From Chlorocebus sabaeus (taxonomy: Eukaryota > Chordata > Mammalia > Primates > Cercopithecidae), in NCBI RefSeq assembly GCF_047675955.1, contig NC_132923.1, positions 92,749,137-92,813,136 on the forward strand: 64,000 bases of DNA, given 5' to 3'. The notes under the pieces were generated by a model, which ran no database searches, was not told the DNA's origin, and saw only the letters and a program-made list of their open reading frames with translations. The translations under genes and the position numbers were made by a program. Shown in pieces: positions 24,349-35,264 of the stretch. Each line of letters opens with the position of its first letter. The stretch's first letter is position 1.

Positions 24349-24676
24349 GTCTAAAATCTATTGCTACTGGTGGAATTGCCCAATGGGGCTGCTTCCTTGT
24401 GCAAACTTGGAAACTTCATCTTGCCTTCTTCATCCTGGAGAAGGTTGAGAGGCCCCAGGTCTCATCCTGAGCTCTAGGATGGTACTTCAGCCCTAGCATT
24501 AACATTGGAGTGCTGTGTCATTTCCCCAATAGTAGGTTATATGATCCCCTATTGAAGAAAGAAGACAAACTGGATGGTGGAGCAAGAAGTCAAAAAGATA
24601 TCTATCCAGAAGCCTGAGAAGATGATTAGCAGATACAGAGAGGTAACAAGAGAGAGGTAACAAGACTTAGAAGGCA
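24349..24676. other. Unassigned, continuation of the block left of the L1
   Basis: No gene recognised. Confidence 0.35.
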
Positions 24677-24985
24677 GGCTGGGCATGGTGGCTCATGCCT
24701 GAAATCCCAACACTTCAGAAGGTGGAGACAAGAGGATCGTGTAAGCCGAGGAGTTCAAAACTAGCCTTGGCAACATAGTGAGACCTCCATCTCTACAAAA
24801 AATTTTAAAAATTAGCCAGGTGTGGTGGAGAGTGCCAGTAGTCCCAGCTAATCTGGGGACTGAAGTGGGACGATTGCTTGAGCCCAGGAGGTCCAGGCTG
24901 CAGGGAGCCAAGATCAAGCCGCTGCACTCCGCCACAGAGCAAGACCCTGTCTCAAAAAATTAAAATAAAAATGAAAAAAGAAAAT
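24677..24985 (+). mobile_element. Full-length Alu, diverged
   Basis: Two arms, tail AAATTAAAATAAAA. Confidence 0.92.
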
Positions 24986-25164
24986 TGGAAAACTACCTCC
25001 TCTGATCTCAGACCTTAATTCTTTTTAGGAAATATACTTTTGAAGTTTTGAGTTTGAAACACAGTTTGGACTTAATCACGAGGGATGTTGTGTAGGAAAG
25101 AATCATTCATTTAATTAATTTGAATCCCCTCCACCACAGTTTACTCCTTATGATATTAACCTCC

Positions 25165-26545
25165 TTTAAGTATACATCAGTGTGAAAATGCCTTCAGTTT
25201 AAAAAGGCATTTTACCTCAGACGGGGTAAAAAGTTTGTACCCCATCTGAGACAAGAGCATTCATACTGAAGAGAAACTGTGAAGTTACCAAATGTGGGGA
25301 AACTTACTCACATGCCATCTCATGGAACATAGAAGTCACACTGAAGAGAAACCCTGTGCCTCTAGGGAATACTATAAAGCCTTTAGCTAGATTACCAGTC
25401 TCATAAAGCAGCAGAAAATTCATGCTGGAGAGAAGCCAGTGAAAGCAGCAAAAACGTCATTGAATATTAGAAAATTCATACTGCAAAGAAAGCTTTGAAT
25501 GTGTTACATATGACAACATTTTCTCTCACACCTTATTCCTTACCCTGCATTTGAAAGTTCTTACACAGATAAACCTTATACATGTAAGAAATGTGGAAAT
25601 ATCTTCAGCCAAAAGTAAATCCTCATTCAAAAAAAAAAATGTACACTAGAGAGAAACCTCGTGAATGCAGGAAAGCTTTTGTTTAGACATCCCTCTCAGT
25701 CAGCAGAGGGTTTCTGTGGGGAAAGCCCCTCCGCCTGCGTGGTATGTGGGAAAGTCTTCAGCCACGAGTCAGTTTCACTGAGCACGAGCATTTTCGCTGT
25801 AGAGAGAAACCCTTTGAATGTAATGACTGTGGAAAAGCCTTTACTAAAAGCAATATCTCATTAACCATCCAAACGTTCACACCACAGAGAAGCTTGGTGA
25901 ATATAAGAAATGTGGAAAATCCTTTTTCCAGAAGGAAAGTCTCCTTACCAGTCAGAAAATTCACACTGAAGAGAGACCTTCTGAGTGTAAAGATTGTGGG
26001 AAAGTTCTCATTCGGAAGTCTAACCTCATCCAGCACCAAAGAACGCACACGGAAGAGAAACCCTTTGTGTGTAAGGAGTGTGGAAGAACCTTTAGTGGAC
26101 AATCAAATCTTACTGAGCAAGAGACATTTCATGTTGAAGAGAAACCCTTTAAATGCAGTGGGTGTGGAACAGCTATTGGCCAGAAGTACCTCATAAGAAA
26201 CCAAAACATACACACTGGATAGAAATGCTATGAGTGTAAGGAATGTGGAAACGTCTTCTGTCAGCAAATACCACTTAGTGTAGATGTGAGATTTCAGATG
26301 ATCAACCCTGTGAACTTGCTGTGGAAGAGCCTTGTCTCAGAGTTCATCACTTCCTGTGTGTGCGAGCAGCCCCACAGGTGAGCAGCCCTGTGGTTTCCAT
26401 GGCTACGGGGAAGCTTTCTCCTAATTCTCAACTCTTGCTTTGTATTTGAGAATCCACACAGGTAGGAAGATTTATCAATATGGTGAATGTGGGAAGCTTT
26501 CAGCCAGAAGTCACACCACCTCAGACTCCAGAAAAGTCATACTCA
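25165..26545 (+). pseudogene. C2H2 (KRAB-ZNF type) zinc-finger array pseudogene
   Basis: Repeated remnants of the Kruppel finger plan recur about every 84 bp: 'tgtggaaaagcctt' (C-G-K-A-F), 'ggaaagtcttcagc', and H-T-x-E-K-P-like linkers such as 'cacactgaagagaaaccctg' at about 25,334 and 'cacacggaagagaaaccctt' at 26,045. I count roughly ten or eleven degenerate fingers. The reading frame shifts several times, in-frame stops occur, and key Cys or His codons are lost in many units. The longest open piece is 150 codons at 25,744-26,196. No KRAB or SCAN exon was recognised nearby. The finger exon is naturally intronless, so a retrocopy and a decayed local duplicate cannot be told apart. No function is expected. 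Confidence 0.88.
25216..25250. repeat. Inverted repeat, 13-bp arms, inside the ZNF pseudogene
   Basis: CTCAGACGGGGTA (25,216-25,228) and TACCCCATCTGAG (25,238-25,250) pair with one mismatch around a 9-base loop. The finger spacing is disturbed here, so the palindrome probably arose after the gene died. Confidence 0.8.
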
Positions 26546-26550
26546 TTTAA

Positions 26551-26698
26551 AAACCACAGCAGGACGTGATGACTCATGCCTATAATCCCAACACTGTTAA
26601 AGGCTGAGGCAGGAGGATCACTTGAGCCCAGGAGTTCAAGACAAGCCTGGGTAACATAGGGAGACCCTGCCTCCACAAAAAAAAAAATTAATAAAAAC
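26551..26698 (+). mobile_element. Alu left arm fragment
   Basis: Single arm plus an A-rich end, inserted at the end of the ZNF pseudogene. Confidence 0.85.
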
Positions 26699-26887
26699 TT
26701 TGAAAATGGGAACGCTTTTATCAGGAATGTACACCTCATAATGCATCAGAAATAATCATTTTGTAGCAAAACACCATCAATAAAGTAAATTTTAACAGAT
26801 ACTTTATGTATGTAACTTGTGGGACATCAGAAAATTCAATGTCCTTCTGAAGAGAGGGGTATTCATATGATAAAAAGCCTGAGTCTG

Positions 26888-27187
26888 GCCGGGTGCAGTG
26901 GCTCATGCCTATAATTCCAGCACTTTGAGAGGCTGAGGCAGGTGGATCACCTGAGGTCAAGAGTACAAGATCAGCCTGGCTGACATGGTGAACCCTGTAA
27001 CTACCAAAAATACAAAAATTAGCTGGGTGTGGTAGCAGGTGCCTGTAATCCCAGCTACTTGGGAGGTTGAGGCAGGAGAATCACTTGAACCTATGAGATA
27101 GAGGTTGCAGTGAGTCAAGATGGCACCACTGCACTCTAGCCTGGGTGACAGAGTGAGACTCCATCTCAAAAACAAAACAAAAAAAAC
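26888..27187 (+). mobile_element. Full-length Alu
   Basis: Decayed TSD AAAAGCCTGAGTC / AAAAACCTGGGTCC. Confidence 0.94.
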
Positions 27188-27618
27188 CTGGGTCCAACAA
27201 AGAAACCTACAGCAAAGGCAATGATGAATCTTTAGACACATTTCCACTAAAATTGGGAACAGAAAACAGATGCCTATTAGCATTACTGTCGGCATTGATC
27301 TGGAGATCTTCACCAGTGCAGTAAGTTGTAAGCATTGGAAAGGAAGACACAAAATTAGATATGATCATCTATAAATATATAAGACTCTTGTGGTGTTGAC
27401 TGAACAGAGCAGAACAGATTTCAGAAAGAGACCTATGCATTATTTGAATTTGGAATATGATAATGATAGAAGTGGATCAGGATGGGAGGAAATATGGGAC
27501 AATTTTAAAAACGGTTTGGAGGTAATTTGTTCTCCAAGTGGGGGAAAATAGACCATGAACTATACACAAAAGTAAAATCCACAGAGATGAAAAGCAGGCA
27601 TTGAAAAAGCTATGTACA
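27188..27618. other. Unassigned spacer
   Basis: No gene or known repeat recognised. Confidence 0.35.
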
Positions 27619-27914
27619 GCTGGGCACTGTGGCTCACGCCTGTAATCCCAGCACTTTGGGAGGCCAAGGAGGGCAGATCACAAGGTCAGGAGATTGAGAC
27701 CATCCTGACTAACATGGTGAAACCCCGTCTCTACTAAAAATGCAGAAAAATTAGCCAGGTGTGGTGGCGGGTGCCTGTAGTCCCAGCTAGTCGGGAGGCT
27801 GAGGCAGGAGAATGGTGTGAACCCAGGAGGCGGAGCTTGCAGTGAGTCGAGATCATGCCACTGCACTCCAAGCTGGGCAACAGAGCAAGACTCCGTCTCA
27901 AAAAAAAAAAAAAA
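27619..27914 (+). mobile_element. Full-length Alu
   Basis: Perfect TSD GAAAAAGCTATGTAC on both sides. Confidence 0.96.
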
Positions 27915-28264
27915 ATAGAAAAAGCTATGTACTAAAATTGTATGACTTTGGGAGTAGGGAAACATTCCTTGTAACAACTTCAGAAATACTTAGCAATTCT
28001 ACTTTTGAATGTGTGTGCTCAGGAAATATGTACTAGGATATTTACTACGGTTTGATTTGTAGTAGTTAAAAACTAGAAACATTGAAAAGGAGAAATTCTT
28101 ATGATAGAGTAATATATATCTGTAAGTGCAACACCTGAGATCCGCATGTATTAACGGGAAGATCTCAGAATCATGTTGAGAGGGGGGAATATCAAGTTGC
28201 AGAATGATGCTATAGTACAATGATTTTCTGTAAATGTGTTTGCTATTTTGTGTTATTTATTTAT
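27915..28264. other. Unassigned AT-rich spacer
   Basis: No feature recognised. Confidence 0.35.
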
Positions 28265-28566
28265 TTGTTTAATTATTTTTGAGACAGGATCTCGCTTTGT
28301 CGCCCAGGCTGAAGTGCTGTGGCGTGATCTCGGCTCATTGCAACCTCCACCTCCCAGGTTCAAGCAATTCTCCCACCTCAGCCTCCTGAGTAGCTGGGAC
28401 TACAGGTGCATGCCACCACTCCCGGCTAAGTTTTTGTGTACTTTTTGGTACAGACAGTATTTCATCATGTTGGCCAGGCTGGTCTCCAACTCCTGACCTC
28501 AAGTGATTCGCCCGCCTCAGCCTCCAAAAGGGCTGGGATTACAGGCGTGAGCCACTGCTCCCGACC
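28265..28566 (-). mobile_element. Full-length Alu
   Basis: Begins after 'ttatttgtttaattattttt' and ends near 'ccactgctcccgacc'. Confidence 0.93.
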
Positions 28567-28584
28567 TAATTTTTAATTTATTTT

Positions 28585-28693
28585 TAAATAGAGACAGGGT
28601 CTTGCTACATTACTCAGGCTAGTCTGGAACTCCTGGACTGAAGCAATTCTCCCACCTCAGCCTCTCAAAGGGTAGGGTTACATGTCCAGCCAC
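28585..28693 (-). mobile_element. Alu monomer fragment
   Basis: Reverse single arm, 'gagacagggtcttgctacat' onward, old. Confidence 0.75.
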
Positions 28694-28906
28694 TTTTTGT
28701 AAATTTGAATTAAAAGTTCCCTCACAAAATTCATTACTATACACATACTATACATGTATGTACGTAAATGTTTCTGAAATGGTTTGGAAGAATATAGCCC
28801 AACACTTGCTAGTGGTTGCCTGTGAAGAGTGAAGAAGGGAAGAGAGTGAGTGTGAGACTTCAGTTTTGTGTCTAAATATCTTCTTCTCTTTAAAAAGACT
28901 GCAAGT

Positions 28907-28982
28907 AGTGAGCCGAGATCGCGCCACTGCACTCCAGCCTTGGCGACAGAGTGAGACTCCATGTCAAAAAAAAAGAAAAAAA
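28907..28982 (+). mobile_element. Very short 5'-truncated Alu
   Basis: Only the last 60 or so bases of the right arm ('gagccgagatcgcgccactg' to 'gagactccatgtc') plus tail. Flanked by AAAGACTGCAAGTA and AAAGACTACAAGTA, so it inserted by itself as a truncated copy. Confidence 0.88.
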
Positions 28983-29156
28983 AAAAGACTACAAGTAAAT
29001 AGATGAAGATACTGATAATTCTGGATTGTAGTATGTGGATCTCTAGTCTTATCTTTTATACTTTTCTGTGTTTTTAGAATTTCTCAGAATTAGTAGGAGT
29101 GAGGGTGAGGATGGGAACGCTGTGCCTGTGGAAATCACACTGTAATATTCATTCCT

Positions 29157-29466
29157 GGCCGGGCGCAGTGGCTCACACATATAATTCCAGCACTTTGGGA
29201 GGCCGAGGTGGGTGGATTGCCTGAGCTCAGTTCGAGACCAGCTTGGGCAACACAGTGAAACCCCGTATCTACTAAAATATAAAAAGTTAGCCAGGCGTGG
29301 CAGCATAACCTATGATCCCAGCTACTCGAGAGGCTGAGGCAGGAGAATCACTTAAGCCTAGGAAGTTGAGGTTGCAGTGAGCCGAGATCGTACCACTGCA
29401 CTCCAGCCTGGGCAACAGAGCGAGACTCTATCTCAAAAAAACAAAACAAAACAGAACGAAACAAAA
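29157..29466 (+). mobile_element. Full-length Alu
   Basis: Tail of AAAAC repeats. Decayed TSD around ATTCATTCC / ATTAATTCC. Confidence 0.94.
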
Positions 29467-29585
29467 ATTAATTCCCAAATACTAAATTTGTATAGCAAAT
29501 ATTTCTAAAACTTTATCAACAATGAGTGGATGAACATGCTCTGTATGTAAAATAAAATTATCTGTTTTTTTACATTCAAAATGAA

Positions 29586-29785
29586 GGCTGGTCATGGTGG
29601 CTCATGCCTGTAATCTTTGCACTTTAGGAGGCTGAGGTGGGAGGACTGCTTGAGTCCAGGAGTTTGAGAGCAACACGATGAGACTCCATCTCTACAAAGA
29701 ATTTAAAAATTAGCCACAGTGAGCCATGATTGCACCACTGCACTCCAGCTTGGGCAACAGAGTAAAACCCTGTCTCAAAACTAAA
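29586..29785 (+). mobile_element. Internally deleted Alu
   Basis: The left arm runs into the end of the right arm. About 90 bp around the linker and right-arm start are missing. Confidence 0.9.
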
Positions 29786-29810
29786 TAAATGGCAAGATAA
29801 AATTAAAAAT

Positions 29811-30052
29811 AAGTAAGTAAAAACTACAGCCAAAAAGAGAGAGAGAAAGAAAAAAACAAAGAAAGAAAGAAAGAAAGAGAAAGAAAGAAAGGGGTACTAT
29901 GATAATTTCTAGGGTAATCTGATGGAATTATCAAGATAATTATACAAGATTAAATAAATAAATAATTAATAAATAAGTAAATAAGTCAAAATCACAGCCA
30001 AAAAAAAAAAAAAAAGTCATAATCTTTTTCAGGGTAAACTGATGGAATTATC
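29811..30052. repeat. Imperfect tandem duplication with (GAAA)n expansion
   Basis: Copy 1 (29,811-29,940) and copy 2 (about 29,975-30,052) share 'cagccaaaaa' and 'gggta..ctgatggaattatca'. Copy 1 has grown a GAAA run at 29,853-29,892; copy 2 has a plain A-run. Confidence 0.75.
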
Positions 30053-30119
30053 AGGATTTCATAGTAGAAATAATTAGATTAAGTTTACAGCTGCCAAAGA
30101 GGTGGAGTCTGCGTAAGTG

Positions 30120-30330
30120 AACAGCTGATTGAATCTGACGCCTCTAGTGTGATTAAGGACTCAGATCGTAGGAGCAAAACCGTTTGAGTTCAAATCTACT
30201 ATCTGTGTTTGATTCTGCGACCTCCTGCAAATATTTAATATTTCTGAGTCTCAGTTTTTGCTTTACATGATAACAATGATAAAATCCACCTCCTAATACT
30301 GGTGAGGGTAAAATTCGCTAATTAATGCCA
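30120..30330 (+). mobile_element. MIR SINE
   Basis: 'ggactcagatcgtaggagc', 'tttgagttcaaatctactat', 'gagtctcag' and 'ataatgataaaatccacctc'-like blocks follow the MIR order. Confidence 0.7.
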
Positions 30331-30439
30331 ATTGCTTCCGGGCACAATGAGAGCAGGGGCAGTGATTGCATTAATGTCCGGAGGCCTCTGGTAGGTAGCT
30401 CAATCAGTCTGCTTATACAGGCGGTAGGTCGCTGGTGCC

Positions 30440-30545
30440 CTGGGCTCCGCCCCGAGGGGTGTGGCCGACCAAAGACGCAAAGCAGTGATCTGGGTGCATC
30501 CGGCCAGGCTCTATAAAAGCCCAGGCCCCAGAAGGCGCCCAGCAG
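30440..30545 (+). promoter_or_regulatory. Candidate TATA promoter upstream of KLF18
   Basis: A TATAAAAG box at 30,512-30,519 sits about 28 bases before a plausible start at 30,541-30,545. Upstream are a GC box CCGCCCC (30,447-30,453) and GGGGTGTGG (30,456-30,464), the reverse of a CACCC box and a typical KLF site. The stretch is locally CpG-richer than its surroundings and is not part of an Alu. It lies 5.4 kb before the KLF18 start codon on the same strand. Use by KLF18, or autoregulation by KLF17/KLF18, is inference. Confidence 0.5.
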
Positions 30546-30613
30546 TTTCAGAGTGTGTTCCTTTCTGTCTGCAAGTAGCAAAGTGCCCGGCCTGCAATAT
30601 GGATCAATTTCTG
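30541..30613 (+). other. Candidate first exon with strong splice donor
   Basis: Downstream of the TATA box, 73 bases end in CTG|GTGAGT, a near-perfect 5' splice site at 30,613/30,614. It carries an ATG at 30,599-30,601 followed by GAT CAA TTT CTG. The matching acceptor could be the one at 35,890 before the KLF18 start codon. Joined that way, this ATG would not be in frame with KLF18 and would act as an overlapping upstream ORF. Alternatively it is the first exon of an unlinked non-coding RNA. Confidence 0.4.
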
Positions 30614-31074
30614 GTGAGTCTGCCTCCAAACGAAAGGGCGGAGGTTGGTGTCATGGAGCCGTAGGTCAGAAATTCAAAGATGTAGGCGTCCAGAATGCTA
30701 GCAAGGGAACCCATTAATAGGGAAGGACAGAGAGGTGTCTGAAACGGTTCATTTATTGAGGATCATTTTTACTTCCACGAGCCTGCCCTGTGCAGGGCAT
30801 GCCTTTCATCAGACAGACGCGGGGTCTGCAGAGGCAGCTGTGGTTGTAATTCCTGGGGGTCTCGACGGCACCCGAAGTCTTGCTATCATGTTGGCAGGAG
30901 CCCAGGACGAGATCGTGGTCTGGTCGAAGGCTCATGGAAGTATACAAGGAATGCTAGGTCCATGAGTCAGAGGGGCCTGGGTGGGTTGGGTTGAATTATT
31001 AGAGATCAAGAGAAGGAGGCATAGCCCATGGATGGAACTATCAGGGTTTATTGTTTGTTTTGGTTTGGTATGGG
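30614..31074. other. Presumed intron or spacer, nothing recognised
   Basis: Unique-looking sequence without coding signal. Confidence 0.35.
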
Positions 31075-31397
31075 TTTTTTTTTTTTTTTTGACAGAGTCT
31101 TGCTGTGTCGCCCAGGCTGGAGTGCATGATCTCCGCACACTGCAACCTCTGCCTCCCAGGTTCAAGCAATTCTCGTGCCTCAGCCTCCCAAGTAGCTGGG
31201 ACTACAGATGTGCACCACCATGCCCGACTAATTTTTTTTTTTTCTTTCTTTCTTTCTTTTTTTTTTTTTTGTATTTTTAGTAGGGACAGAGTTTCACTAT
31301 TTTGGCCAGGCTGGTCTTAAACTCCTGACCTCAAATGATCTGCCTGCCTTGGCCTCCCAAAGTGCTGGGATTACAGACCTGAGCTATCGCTCCCAGC
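31075..31397 (-). mobile_element. Full-length Alu with internal T/TTTC expansion
   Basis: The mid-element linker has expanded to a TTTC/T tract (31,231-31,270). TSD GGAACTAT at about 31,035 and 31,399. Confidence 0.94.
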
Positions 31398-31726
31398 CGG
31401 AACTATGGTTTTAATAATTCCTTTAACTGGGGATGAAATCCATCTGTTTTTCCAAGGGCCAGAAACTTTAGGGACCAGAAGCAGATCTAGAGCAGGTGGA
31501 GTGGGAATGAGTCCTTCACTGAGTTCCTGTTTTCTAAGGTTCCCAGTGGGATCCATCAGGCCTTGCTCAGGATGAAATAGAGTTCTGCTCAGAGGAGCTC
31601 TAGTGGGGAGATGGGGTAGACAGGAGTTAAGCTTTTACATGGGCAGGAATGGTGGGAAACTAAGTGTAAGAGTAAGAAACTATTAGAGGTTGATTTTTAA
31701 AGTTTAATTTTATGTATTTACTTTTT
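31398..31726. other. Unassigned spacer
   Basis: No feature recognised. Confidence 0.35.
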
Positions 31727-31840
31727 AGAGAGGAGGGGGTCTTGCTATATTGCCCAAGCTGGCTTCAAACTGCTGGGCTCAAGGGAACCTCACCCCACAG
31801 CCTCTGAGTACCTAGAGCTAGAGGTGCTGTGATAGCTAGA
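31727..31840 (-). mobile_element. Old Alu-type monomer
   Basis: Reverse single arm, 'gggtcttgctatattgccca' onward, strongly diverged. Confidence 0.65.
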
Positions 31841-33108
31841 GATTGATTTTAATCTCAGAGGATATCATTTCAAAGATTTCCTGCTTGGAATTTTTTTTTA
31901 AATTTTTCTCAGTTATTTGTATGATCTTCAAATGTATATAACATAAAATTACCATCTTACTCATTTTTAAGTTTACAGATCAGTGGCAGTATTTAGATAC
32001 AGTCGTAATATTGTGCAATCATCACCACCGTCCATCTCCAGAACTCTTTCATCTTATAAAAGTGAAACTCTGTACCAGTTACAGTTAACTCTTCACTCCC
32101 CCTCCCCCCTTCCCCCCCAACCATCTGTCTGCCTCTCATTTTGATTACTCTTAGATACTTCATATAAGTGGAATCACATGATTTTTTTTATGCGAGTCAC
32201 TTTTTTGTGGCTGGATTATTTCACTTAGCATAATATCCTCAGAGTTCATCCATGTTGTAGCATGTGTCAGAATATCCTTCCATTTTAAGGCTGGATATTC
32301 AGTTGTATATTCCATTGTTTGTGTATACATTTGGCCCTTGAACAACATAGGTTTGAACTGCATATATACTTATAGCTATATTTTTTCAATAAATATATTG
32401 AAAATAGATTTTCATATGTTGAACCATCCTTGCATTCTGGGAATAAATCCCACTTGGTCTTGTTGTATAATCCTTGTAATATGCTGCTGAATTGGGATTA
32501 CTAGTATTTTCTTGGGATTTTTGCATCAATGTTCTTAAGGGATATGAGTTTGTAGTTTTCTTTTCTTGCAGCATCATTTCTGGCTTTGACACTGGGTATT
32601 TGCTCGGCTCATAGAGTAAGTTAGGAAGTATTCTCTCCTCTTCGATATTTTGTCAAAGTTTGAAGGATTGATATTAGTTCTTTGAAATTTGGTAGAATTG
32701 ACCAGTGAAACTATCAGGTCCACAGCTTTTTTTTTGTTAGGAGATAATGATTACTGATTCAATCTCGTTAGTTATAGGTCTGTTCAGATTTTCTTTCTTC
32801 ATGATGATTCAGTCTTGGTAGGTTTTGTGTTTCTATGAATTTCTTCATTTTACCTAGGTTATCCAATTTGTTGGTGTACAAACTGTTCATAGTACTGTCT
32901 TAAAATTCTTTCTATTGCTGTAGAAGCAGTAGTAATGTCCCCACTTTTCTTTCTGATTTTAGTAATTTGAGTCTCTTTTTCTTAGTCCACCTAGCTTAAA
33001 GGTTTGTCAATTTTGCTGATCTTTTCAAAGATCGATTTTTTGTTTCATTAATTTTTCTCTATTTTTAAAAATTTAAAAAATTTTCCATTTCATTTATCTC
33101 TGCTGTGT

Positions 33109-33340
33109 TCTTTTTTGTTTTGTTTTTTTACAGATGGGGTTTTGCTTTGTCACCCAGGCTGGAGTGCAGTGGCACAATAACAGCTCACTGTAGCCTCCAT
33201 CTCCTGGGCTCAAGTGATCCTCCTGCCTCATCCTCCCAAGCAGCTGGGACTACAGGTATGTGCCACCACACTCAACTAATTAAAAAAAAAAAAAAATTGC
33301 AGAGGCAGGATCTCACTGTGTTGCCCAGGTTAGTCTAAAA
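33109..33340 (-). mobile_element. Truncated Alu
   Basis: Right arm and part of the left arm. The 5' end is missing after 'gttgcccaggttagtctaaa'. Confidence 0.88.
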
Positions 33341-33528
33341 TTTCTGTTCTGGCATTGCTTTTGCTACATCCCATAAATTTTGGTCTATTGTGTTTTTATT
33401 TTCATTCATCTCTAAGCATTTTATAACTTCCCTTGTGATTTCTTCTTTGATCCATTGTTTGTTTAAGAGTATGTTCTTTCATTTCCACAAATTTGTGAAT
33501 TTTCCAGTTTTACTTCTTCTTCTTCTTC

Positions 33529-33781
33529 TTTTTTTTTTTGAGATGGAGTCTCACTCTGTCACCCAGGCTGGAGTCCACCTCCCAGGTTCAAGTGATTCTC
33601 CTGCCTCAGCCTCCCAAGTAGCTGAGATTACAGGTGCCCACCACCAGCTAATTTTTGTATTTTTAGTAGGTTCAGGGTTTCACCATCTTGGCCAGACTGG
33701 TCTTGAACTCCTGGCCTCGTGATCCACCCGCCTTGGCCTCCCAAAGTGCTGGGATTACAGATGTGAGCCACCATGCCTAGA
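33529..33781 (-). mobile_element. Alu with internal deletion
   Basis: About 35 bp lost within the right arm at 33,572. TSD TTCCAGTTTTACTTCT on both sides (about 33,503 and 33,782). Confidence 0.93.
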
Positions 33782-33822
33782 CTTCCAGTTTTACTTCTAT
33801 TATGGATTTCTATTATGGATTT

Positions 33823-33961
33823 AGAGGTGGATGTGGTGGCAAGCACCTCTAGTCCCACCTACTAGGGAGTCTGAGACAGGAAGATCGCTTGAGCCTAGTA
33901 GTTCAAATCCAGCCGGGGCAACTTGGAGAGAATCCAACTCTGAAAATAAAAATAAAAATAA
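33823..33961 (+). mobile_element. Alu monomer (FLAM type)
   Basis: Single arm from 'gaggtggatgtggtggcaag' to an AAATA tail. Confidence 0.75.
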
Positions 33962-34129
33962 TTCCTAGGTTTTGAGAGCTCCTCTTGGTAGGGTGTCACC
34001 ATAGGAAGTGGCATCAGCCTAGACCTCCAAGTGAAAGTGGCTTCTGCTTCCACTATGGCTTTAATTATCTCCCTTCTTTTAAGGGTACCTCCTAGTTCTT
34101 GGGAAATTCCACTTATTTCCAACCATAAA

Positions 34130-34465
34130 TAGATATATAATATATATATATTCTTTGCGGTTTTTAAATTTTTTTAAGTATGTATAATACTTATAGAAAA
34201 TTTTTTCTTTAAGTATATATAATATATATTTATATATAATATTAAACATTGTATATTATATATTATATTTATGTTTTTATATATAATATTTTTATATATT
34301 ATAATTTATATGTATTATATATAAATATTATAAATATATAAAAATATATATAATTATAAAATAAAATAAATAATAAATAAAATAAAAAATATAAAAAACA
34401 TATATATAAATAAATATAAATATTTATATAATATATATACATTATATATATGTACATATTTAAAG
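34130..34465. repeat. AT-rich island, (TA)n and TATAAA-type repeats
   Basis: Roughly 330 bases with almost no G or C, made of TATAT, ATAAAT and TTTATAT runs, many self-complementary. It lies in the candidate 5' intron of KLF18. Confidence 0.93.
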
Positions 34466-35002
34466 CCGTCTATCATTTTTATGATTTGGTATAGAAGGGA
34501 AGGACTTCAGGGTCTCCTCAGTCCACCATATTTAATGGCAGTCCTGTCACACATTTTGAATACAGCCTGGGAGAATTATGGTATTTCTCTATTCTGAGAG
34601 TCAGGACAAGGCAGGAGGGACCAGGCTTTGATGGCAGAGATAGGAAAGGAGAACGTATTAGATAAGATAACTTGGCTAGGTAGGGCAGACTGAGCAATGG
34701 ATTGGATAGGAACATGGCAAAACTGAGTGGACTGATCTGGCCAGAGTAGGACAAAAGCAGGGAAGAGGCACAGGGAATGAAAAAGATGTGAGGCTACCCA
34801 GATAGTGGCTTTGGGGAGCTCGTTATAAATTTGACACTTTTCTTGCAGATCATATGGGGCAGAGAAAACAATAAATACATACATAGTTACATACACATCA
34901 TACCAGAGACATAGGAAGCCTAGAAGCATATGGATGGCCACTTTGAACAGAAATATATGCACAGTTACGCCTCTGTCTCTAAAGAAACTGCTCCTTGGAA
35001 TG
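34466..35002. other. Unassigned spacer
   Basis: A 167-codon minus-strand open frame (34,576-35,079) crosses into the MLT1 LTR and has no domain, so I do not call it a gene. Confidence 0.4.
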
Positions 35003-35264
35003 TGTCTTAGTCTGTTCTGTCCAGGAGCTGGTAGATTTGGTGTCTGGTAAGGGCATGCTTTCTGATTTATAGATGGCACCTTTTAGCTGGGTCCTCACTT
35101 GGCAGAAGTAAAGAACTCAGCCCCTTAGAAGAACACTCATCTCATTCTTGAAGGCTCTGTCTCCATGACCTAATCATCTCCCAAAGGCCCTACCTTCTAA
35201 TACAATCACATTGGAAATTCAGTTTTAACATACAAAATTTGGAGAAACACATTCAGTCCATAGT
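35003..35264 (-). mobile_element. MLT1-type MaLR LTR, minus strand, internally deleted
   Basis: The plus strand begins 'tgtcttagtctgttc', contains 'tttggtgtctggtaagggc', 'catgacctaatcatctccca' and 'aaaggccctaccttctaata', and ends 'acattcagtccatag', the reverse complement of an MLT1 LTR from end to start. Shorter than the family's usual 370 or so bases. Confidence 0.82.

Larger units (their letters stand above)
31880..33822 (-). mobile_element. L1 minus strand: 3' UTR and ORF2 reverse-transcriptase part
   Basis: The plus strand reads antisense L1 blocks: 'aagtggaatcacatgatttt', 'catccatgttgtagcatgtg', 'ccatccttgcattctgggaa', 'ttggtagaattgaccagtga' and 'tccattgtttgtttaagagt'. The 3' end is at low coordinates and the RT part continues to about 33,520, resuming briefly near 33,785-33,820. 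Two Alus interrupt it. No intact frame remains on the minus strand. Confidence 0.82.

Noticed and set aside
34576..35079. 167-codon minus-strand open frame
   Set aside because: It runs into an MLT1 LTR and encodes nothing recognisable.
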